DNA from: Pseudomonadota bacterium
GTDB taxonomy: Bacteria; Bdellovibrionota; Bdellovibrionia; Bdellovibrionales; JACTMU01
Direction: 5' to 3'
Length of the DNA: 64,000 nucleotides
Assembly: GCA_014584465.1 (NCBI GenBank)
Contig: JACTMU010000094.1
Span: forward strand, 62,001 to 126,000
Notes under the pieces: generated by a model
What the model was told of the DNA's origin: nothing
What the model saw: the letters and a program-made list of their open reading frames with translations, nothing else
The model's database searches: none
Program-made: the position numbers and the translations under genes
Shown: in pieces, positions 57,809 to 64,000 of the stretch
Layout of the letters: every line of letters begins with the position of its first letter
Position numbering within the stretch: the first letter of the stretch is position 1

Positions 57809-58780
57809 TCAAACTCCCTTCCTTCGAGCCGTCAACTTCTCATGATAGGCTTTTACAAGGGGAGTTTGTAGTGATGTTGCGGCAAGACTTTCTAAAAGTT
57901 CTCTTTGAGAAAATGTAAGTTCGGTTGGTACGTCAATGATGATCTTAACCAGAAGATCACCCAGTGAACCTCCACCAAATGATCGATAACCTTTTCCTTT
58001 AAGGCGAAAGATCTTTCCAGAGGTTGTCCCTGGTGGGATCCTCAACTCTGCACGTCCTGTCAACGTAGGTATTGAAACTACAGTACCTAGGGAGGCTTCT
58101 ACAAAGGTCAGAGGGAGTTCAAGATGAAGATCGTGGTCCACAAGTTTAAAAAACTCATGATCTTGCAGGTTGACGATGACATAGAGATCTCCTGCGGAGG
58201 CTCCATTGGTGCCAGAATCCCCTTCCCCTTTAAGTTTCAGCTTTTGACCTGGCTTCACCCCTGCGGGTATGGTCACCGAGAGTTTCGCTTCCTCCTCTTG
58301 ACCGCCACGATTCTTCAAATAATGAATGATCTTCTCGCACCCCTTAAAGGCCTCTTCAAGTGTGACTGAGGCCGTATATCTTAAGTCAGCACCCCTCTGT
58401 TTTCGAGTTCGATTATGTTGAGGACCAGAGGAGCGACCTCTGAAGAAATCACCAAAGACGTCACCGAAAATATCTTGAAATGAGTCCCCGCGCGGATCAC
58501 CCCAGCCACCAAATCCTCCGAAGTCACTTCCACGCGGACCGCCTCCAAAACCAGCTCCAGAAGTTGCATGGCCAAACTGGTCATACATCTCCTTCTTCTT
58601 GGGATCAGTTAAGACATCATAGGCCTCGCTGATCTCTTTAAACTTGGCCTCAGCACTCTTGTCGCCAGGATTTTTGTCTGGATGATATTTCATGGCCAAT
58701 TTTCGAAATGCCTTTTTTATCTCCTCAGGAGAGGCGGATCGAGAAACACCAAGGGACTGATAGTAGTCGGGTTTTGCCAA
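57809..58780 (-). CDS. DnaJ-family chaperone lacking the zinc-finger domain (type B / CbpA-like)
   Basis: [38 protein letters not shown] region, C-terminal domain but no CxxCxGxG repeats. Confidence 0.92.
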   Translation of the reverse strand: MAKPDYYQSLGVSRSASPEEIKKAFRKLAMKYHPDKNPGDKSAEAKFKEISEAYDVLTDPKKKEMYDQFGHATSGAGFGGGPRGSDFGGFGGWGDPRGDSFQDIFGDVFGDFFRGRSSGPQHNRTRKQRGADLRYTASVTLEEAFKGCEKIIHYLKNRGGQEEEAKLSVTIPAGVKPGQKLKLKGEGDSGTNGASAGDLYVIVNLQDHEFFKLVDHDLHLELPLTFVEASLGTVVSIPTLTGRAELRIPPGTTSGKIFRLKGKGYRSFGGGSLGDLLVKIIIDVPTELTFSQRELLESLAATSLQTPLVKAYHEKLTARRKGV

Positions 58781-58788
58781 ATTGAAAC

Positions 58789-59391
58789 TTAGCTCTCTTT
58801 ATTAGAAGGTTTTTGAGAATTCTCCTCAGAGATCGCCTTTGCAACAATCACCTGGCCGGGACGAATCACTTTATCAAATAGCTTGTAGGGCTTCTTGTGA
58901 ACGCGATGGATAAATCCAGCCTCTCTTTCAGAGGTCTCTTCACTTCCTAAAGCTTCATGGAGCGTAGGATCAAACGGATGTCCCAAGCAATCGATCTCCT
59001 CAACGCCAAATTGGCCAAGAATGGCCTTGAACTCCTTGGCAATCATTTCAATGCCACTACGAAACATCTCCACGTTTTCATGGGTGAGTTGGGTCTCTAA
59101 GGAGCGTTCAAAATTATCAAATACACCTAGAATTTGTACAACCATTCGCTCACAGCCATACTTTAGCAGATCAGATCGCTCCTTAATGACTCGCTTTCGA
59201 TAGTTGTCAAATTCAGCACGTAGGTAGAGATATTCATTTTGGAGAGAGGCAAACTTCTCCTCCAGAGTCGATTCCCTAGGTGTTTCAGAAGTTCCTTCTG
59301 TGGTTTCAGAAGATTCATGTCCTTCCTCACAGGAACAGTTGTTGCAACTGCACTCTTCGCTTTCGTTATCACGGCTCATTGTACCACTCAT
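58789..59391 (-). CDS. grpE: Nucleotide exchange factor GrpE with Cys-rich N-terminus
   Basis: [43 protein letters not shown]-terminus [18 protein letters not shown]. Confidence 0.93.
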   Translation of the reverse strand: MSGTMSRDNESEECSCNNCSCEEGHESSETTEGTSETPRESTLEEKFASLQNEYLYLRAEFDNYRKRVIKERSDLLKYGCERMVVQILGVFDNFERSLETQLTHENVEMFRSGIEMIAKEFKAILGQFGVEEIDCLGHPFDPTLHEALGSEETSEREAGFIHRVHKKPYKLFDKVIRPGQVIVAKAISEENSQKPSNKES

Positions 59392-60599
59392 CTCCTTTCA
59401 ATTGAGGGATCTTCCAGATCTTCCGCAAGGAAGGTGAGGTGCTTAAACACCAAATTACTGATCATCTGTCCCTGTCGGCTCAATTTCCATCGAGGATCTT
59501 TTCTTATTACCAAATTTTGGCTCTCAAGAGAAGCAAGAGTCTCTAAGACTTTTATTGAGCACTCTTTTCCAAACTTAAGACTCAGTGCGTCTACATCAAG
59601 TCCTCGAGACGTCCTTAAAGAGGTATGACAAAAATCAGTCAATGCATGATGTTTCTGGAGAATCTCAAAGGAGCCCTCCACGACGGGGAATCCTTCAACA
59701 TGGTCGAGCTGGGAGGGAACGTTTGAGGCGGCTTGAAGAGTGGCGATGGCATCTTCATATCCAGAGAAGGTTGAAGGATTCCAAAACCGAAGCCCCCACG
59801 GGGTCTTTCGCAAATAGGAGTGGGCTCCCAGTCCGATACCCCAATAGGGCTGATCTTCCCAATAGAGAAGGTTATGACGGGACTCAAAGCCCGGCAAAGC
59901 ATAGTTAGAGATCTCATATTGATGGTAGCCTTTTGAGATCAAAAACGAATCGATCAACTCAAACATCGAGAGCTGAAGCTCTTCCGAAGGCAATTGGGAT
60001 GAAAGATGATGTGTTTGTGAAAGTGTAAGACAATAGGGGCTGATATGGTTTGGGCGATACTCAACCAAGGTCTGTAGATCCATCTCGACCTCCTGAAGCG
60101 TTTGCCCTGGCAGAGCAAACAGGAGGTCTGCGTTAAAGTTGAGATCATGGTCCCGAAGATAAGCGAGGAGGGCCCGACTCTCCTCCACAGAGTGGATACG
60201 ACCAACTCTTTTCAAGTGAGACACAGAAGAGGTTTGAAATCCAACACTGAAGCGATTCAACCCGATCTTCTCAAATCGACGGAGAGCCTCATCCGTCAAG
60301 GTGCCTGGATTCATCTCAAGCGTTTTTTCTGTTTTGGGATCAAACTCAAAACCACAGTTGGCAAGAGACTCGATCAAAGATAGAATGTCATCAGGTTGAA
60401 AAAGTGAAGGTGTGCCCCCACCTAAGTAGAGAGAGCCAATACGATGAGGGATCGAAGGGCTACGAAGGCGAATCTCCTCTTTCAGGAGAGAAAGATAGTG
60501 TTCCTTTGGGGGTAGTTTCGATTGCTCAAAAGTCGCGAAGTCACAATAGGAACATCGTTGAACGCAATAAGGAAAGTGAATGTACACTCCAAAATTCAT
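59388..60599 (-). CDS. hemW: Radical SAM HemW-like (coproporphyrinogen III oxidase-like)
   Basis: YIHFPYCVQRCSYCDFATF (CxxxCxxC), LYLGGGTPSLF. Confidence 0.93.
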   Translation of the reverse strand: MNFGVYIHFPYCVQRCSYCDFATFEQSKLPPKEHYLSLLKEEIRLRSPSIPHRIGSLYLGGGTPSLFQPDDILSLIESLANCGFEFDPKTEKTLEMNPGTLTDEALRRFEKIGLNRFSVGFQTSSVSHLKRVGRIHSVEESRALLAYLRDHDLNFNADLLFALPGQTLQEVEMDLQTLVEYRPNHISPYCLTLSQTHHLSSQLPSEELQLSMFELIDSFLISKGYHQYEISNYALPGFESRHNLLYWEDQPYWGIGLGAHSYLRKTPWGLRFWNPSTFSGYEDAIATLQAASNVPSQLDHVEGFPVVEGSFEILQKHHALTDFCHTSLRTSRGLDVDALSLKFGKECSIKVLETLASLESQNLVIRKDPRWKLSRQGQMISNLVFKHLTFLAEDLEDPSIERR

Positions 60600-60615
60600 T
60601 GTGGAAGGAATATAG

Positions 60616-63234
60616 ATGAAGATTAAAAAATTTCAATTGGAAAATGGATTGACGGTCCTCTTGGTTGAACGTCACAAAGCCCCAGTGGTGACTCTGCAGA
60701 TGTGGGTGAAAACAGGTAGCGCCGATGAGGGCAAAGGAGAAGATGGAATCAGTCACTTTATAGAACATCTTCTTTTTAAAGGGACGCGAAAATACAAGGT
60801 CGGAGAGGTCGCACATCTCGTGGAGAATTCTGGTGGTGAGATCAACGCGTACACTTCATTTGACCAGACCGTTTACCACATTACACTTTCAAGTGAATTT
60901 CTAAATATTGGAATGGACATTCTTGAGGAGATGATCTGTTTTCCGATGTTCGATGAAAAAGAGATCGACAGTGAGCGCGAAGTTGTACTTGAGGAGGTCA
61001 AGCGAAGCAATGACAGTCCTCAATCCAAGGCGTCAAGACTTTTGTTCTCAACAATTTATCAAAAACATCCCTATTCTCTTCCTGTCATTGGTTCTGAAAA
61101 GACCATTAAAAAGGTAAGTCGTAAAACTCTCTATTCCTACTTCAAAGAGAGATATGTCCCAGGCAATATGTTTTTATTGGTGGTGGGAGATGTGGAGGTG
61201 CCTGCACTTCGTAAAGAGGTGGTTCGTCGGTTTGGAGGCTTAGCCAAAAAAGCGGCAAGAAAGGTCAAACGCACTTCAGAACCTAAACAGAACCGTTTTC
61301 GAACCAAGATCACTGAATTTCCATACGAGTTGGCGCAAGTTCATATTGCTTGGCCAATTCCAAAGGCGATTCATGAAGATATACCAGCCATTGACTTGCT
61401 CTCATCCATTCTCGGTCAAGGTGAAAGTTCTCGACTGGTTCATCGTCTGCGCGTGGAAAATCCATTGGTGCAGAGCTGTCATTGTGGCACATTCACTCCC
61501 AAGGATCCAGGTCTCTTTGCCATATCCTTTTCCTGTGTTGAAGAGAAGGTCGAGGAGGCGCTTAAGATCATTCTAGAGGAACTGATGAAGATTCTTGAAA
61601 GTGAACCCTCGCAGGAAGAGATGAAAAGGGTCATAACGAGTTTTGAGAGTGAAGAATTTTATGGGCTTGAAACCGTTGGAGGTCTAGCCTCAAAGCTGGG
61701 TCACTTTGAGTTTTTGACGGGGAATCCTGACTATTTTAGCAAATACATTCGTCAAATCTATGAACTTAGGCCCCATCAAGTCACACAGATCGCACGTAAG
61801 TATTTAGTTTCTGATCGTATGGCAGTTACTGCAGTGGTCCCACGAAATCAGAAAAACATCTCTTTAGCAATAAAACGATTTCATCAAACCTTCAAAGTTG
61901 AAAGACCCAATATCTCAAAAAAGCGTTTGAAGATATCGGGGAAGATCAAAGTAAAGAAACTCAAGATTCAGGGAGGTGGATCCTCAAAAACCAAAGGGAT
62001 TGATTCCATCACCTTTCACAAACTCGATCATGGTATCAACTTGGTTTTGAAACCAGACCATGAAACAGCCGTCACTTCACTGCGACTTGGGGCCTTTGGT
62101 GGGCTGCGAGCCGAAAACAAGATTCACAGTGGGCTTACAGAACTCTTCTCTCGATGTTGGGGGTGTGGCACCAAGAGCATTCAGGAACCTGAACTCTATC
62201 ATCGTTTGGAATCGATGGCAGCCTCTCTGTCTGCGTTTGGAGGACGAAACACCATAGGACTGAGCGTAGATTGGTTGGCACCATTTCAAAAGGAGGTTGT
62301 GTCACTGTTTGCAGATACTCTAAGAAACCCCTCATTTTCCGAGAGCGTTATAGAGCGAGAGAAGAATCTAATGATCGAATCGATCAAAGCTTTTGAGGAC
62401 AACCCCTCTCAGGTCGTGATGCAGAATTTCATGGAAAGGATGTTTGGGGGTCACCCTTATGGGAGAAGACTCCTCGGAAATCCAGAGGCTCTCAGATCGA
62501 TGACACAAGAGACGGTTGAAGAGGTTTGGAAAACTCATGTTTGCAGCAAAAACATTGTCATATCTGTGGTTGGGAATTTTGATGTCGATGAAATTCTCGA
62601 TTCAGTCATTGAGACGACCAAAGACCTCCCTGCAGGAAAGAGATTGGAGAGTGCCCATCCTTGCGATTCTCCCAAAGAAGACCAACGGATCTTTGCTCAG
62701 ATGAAGAGAGAACAGAGCCATATTTTTCTTGGCTATCGAGGACTTACCATCACGGATCCAAAGAGATACATACTTCGGGTGATCTATTCGATTCTTGCTG
62801 GACAAGGAGGAAGGCTCTTTATGGAATTGAGAGATCGGGCATCTCTAGCTTACTCGGTTTCTCCATTTCAACTTGATGGAGTTGATACAGGATATTTTGG
62901 AACTTACATTGGATGCTCTCCGGAAAAGGGAGGACTTGCCATTTCCATGATGAAAAAGGAGCTTGACAAGTTGATGAATGAACCTGTGCAAGAAGAGGAG
63001 CTGGAGCGAGCAAAAAGACATCTCATTGGCCATCATGACATTGATCTTCAAACGAATCGAAGCTTTGCAAATGCAATTTTATTCGATGAGATCTACGGGC
63101 TTCCCTACAATGATGTCTATCGATTCTCTGAGCATATTCGAGGGGTGACGTCCAAAGAGATCATCGATCTTTCGCAGCAGATCTTTTCCAAACCCTCGGT
63201 GTTGAGTGCGGTGGGTCCACATTCTCCCTGGTAG
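60616..63234 (+). CDS. M16 family zinc metallopeptidase, two tandem M16 domains
   Basis: HFIEHLLFKGTRKY (HxxEH) in the N-half; second M16-like half without HxxEH. Confidence 0.93.
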   Translation: MKIKKFQLENGLTVLLVERHKAPVVTLQMWVKTGSADEGKGEDGISHFIEHLLFKGTRKYKVGEVAHLVENSGGEINAYTSFDQTVYHITLSSEFLNIGMDILEEMICFPMFDEKEIDSEREVVLEEVKRSNDSPQSKASRLLFSTIYQKHPYSLPVIGSEKTIKKVSRKTLYSYFKERYVPGNMFLLVVGDVEVPALRKEVVRRFGGLAKKAARKVKRTSEPKQNRFRTKITEFPYELAQVHIAWPIPKAIHEDIPAIDLLSSILGQGESSRLVHRLRVENPLVQSCHCGTFTPKDPGLFAISFSCVEEKVEEALKIILEELMKILESEPSQEEMKRVITSFESEEFYGLETVGGLASKLGHFEFLTGNPDYFSKYIRQIYELRPHQVTQIARKYLVSDRMAVTAVVPRNQKNISLAIKRFHQTFKVERPNISKKRLKISGKIKVKKLKIQGGGSSKTKGIDSITFHKLDHGINLVLKPDHETAVTSLRLGAFGGLRAENKIHSGLTELFSRCWGCGTKSIQEPELYHRLESMAASLSAFGGRNTIGLSVDWLAPFQKEVVSLFADTLRNPSFSESVIEREKNLMIESIKAFEDNPSQVVMQNFMERMFGGHPYGRRLLGNPEALRSMTQETVEEVWKTHVCSKNIVISVVGNFDVDEILDSVIETTKDLPAGKRLESAHPCDSPKEDQRIFAQMKREQSHIFLGYRGLTITDPKRYILRVIYSILAGQGGRLFMELRDRASLAYSVSPFQLDGVDTGYFGTYIGCSPEKGGLAISMMKKELDKLMNEPVQEEELERAKRHLIGHHDIDLQTNRSFANAILFDEIYGLPYNDVYRFSEHIRGVTSKEIIDLSQQIFSKPSVLSAVGPHSPW

Positions 63235-63362
63235 AGTGTCTCAATTTAGGTCGAAAGTCGTAAAGAAAAGACCTCATTTTCTCGATTTTGTTACAGGGGA
63301 CCACTTTTCTGGTAAACTCTTCTAAGTGTATTGCCGACCAGTCTTAGAGTGGAGGATAGAGC

Positions 63363-64000
63363 CTGAGTCGCAGAAAGAGACAACCTTTGATTGAAAACGA
63401 GAACCAAGTTGCTGAAAAGCATCTCAATGATGAGTTTCGTGTTGATCTTTGCGTTAGACCTAAGGAGTACTTTTTTGAGGTTGTGGGCGACGCCATGGTG
63501 AAACGCAAAGTTGTGACTTTCCCCCTTGTAAGGAATTATCTTGCAGAACTTCTTGAACACTTTATGGATTCACGAAATCTTCACGAAGAGGTTGACGAAG
63601 GAGGCAAGCGACGAAATGAGACCTTGGCGGAAGCTCTTTTTCGCGCTCAAAGCTCCGGAGCCCCACTTCGTTCGGAACGCTTGAAGAGGTTGGGGGACAC
63701 CTCTCTCTATGTGAGTGGATTCTTTGGGGATTCTCTTCAGAGAAAGGTCGTCGATGTGGATTACTATGCCGAAATTGGTGGGATCGCCTACTCATCATTG
63801 GCCAAAAGTGTGAGCGAGGATACCTTCTCTAAAATGTACTATGAGATTGCAACGCGATTTCTCGATTTTGTGGACGTTTTGGGATACATCAGCCATCAAA
63901 CCCTGATGCAATCTCAAGACAATCTTCTAAGGCTTTACGACCGATTTTTACAGACGGGATCGAGCCTTGCTCGAGACCAGCTTCTTGCAAAAGGTCTCAT
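63363..64000 (+). CDS. Hypothetical protein, truncated by window end; start codon uncertain
   Basis: Open frame to the window edge: SRRKRQPLIENENQVAEKHLNDEFRVDLCVRPKEYFFEVVGD...; GGAGG at about 63350; only CTG or TTG available near the 5' end. Confidence 0.6.
   Translation, partial: MSRRKRQPLIENENQVAEKHLNDEFRVDLCVRPKEYFFEVVGDAMVKRKVVTFPLVRNYLAELLEHFMDSRNLHEEVDEGGKRRNETLAEALFRAQSSGAPLRSERLKRLGDTSLYVSGFFGDSLQRKVVDVDYYAEIGGIAYSSLAKSVSEDTFSKMYYEIATRFLDFVDVLGYISHQTLMQSQDNLLRLYDRFLQTGSSLARDQLLAKGL

Overview
This 64 kb window looks like the origin region of a Bdellovibrionota- or delta-proteobacteria-like chromosome (taxonomy inferred from gene order and protein style only). Core content: a partial PpiC/SurA-like PPIase, pdxA, a phosphohexomutase and uvrA; gyrA-gyrB-recF-dnaN-[oriC]-dnaA on the minus strand; rpmH-rnpA-yidD-yidC-jag-mnmE-mnmG-rsmG-parA-parB on the plus strand with three perfect parS sites; bactofilin; the F1 and b-subunit ATP synthase operon; a GH3/NagZ-like hydrolase; mfd; nuoAHJKLMN; a patatin; lon; two DksA/TraR-like proteins; an LpoA-like lipoprotein; dnaJ-grpE-hemW; and a two-domain M16 peptidase. 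The 49-aa rpmH gene is missing from the supplied ORF track and was read directly from the sequence. The accessory region at about 5.3-9.7 kb is the most interesting part. It holds a non-autonomous inverted-repeat element, a DUF2442/DUF4160 pair with a palindromic operator candidate, a 47-codon relic of a divergent uvrA, an 18-bp inverted repeat around a truncated ORF start, a lytic-transglycosylase gene overlapping a secreted-protein gene (candidate effector/immunity pair), a composite dispersed repeat shared with two other loci, and an AAA/DUF4143 ATPase with a tiny overlapping upstream ORF. Other notable points are a textbook basal origin unwinding sequence with DnaA-trios, a UvrA lacking an expected internal segment, split ATP synthase and complex I gene sets, a DksA paralog that has lost its zinc cysteines, and a Cys-rich GrpE N-terminus.
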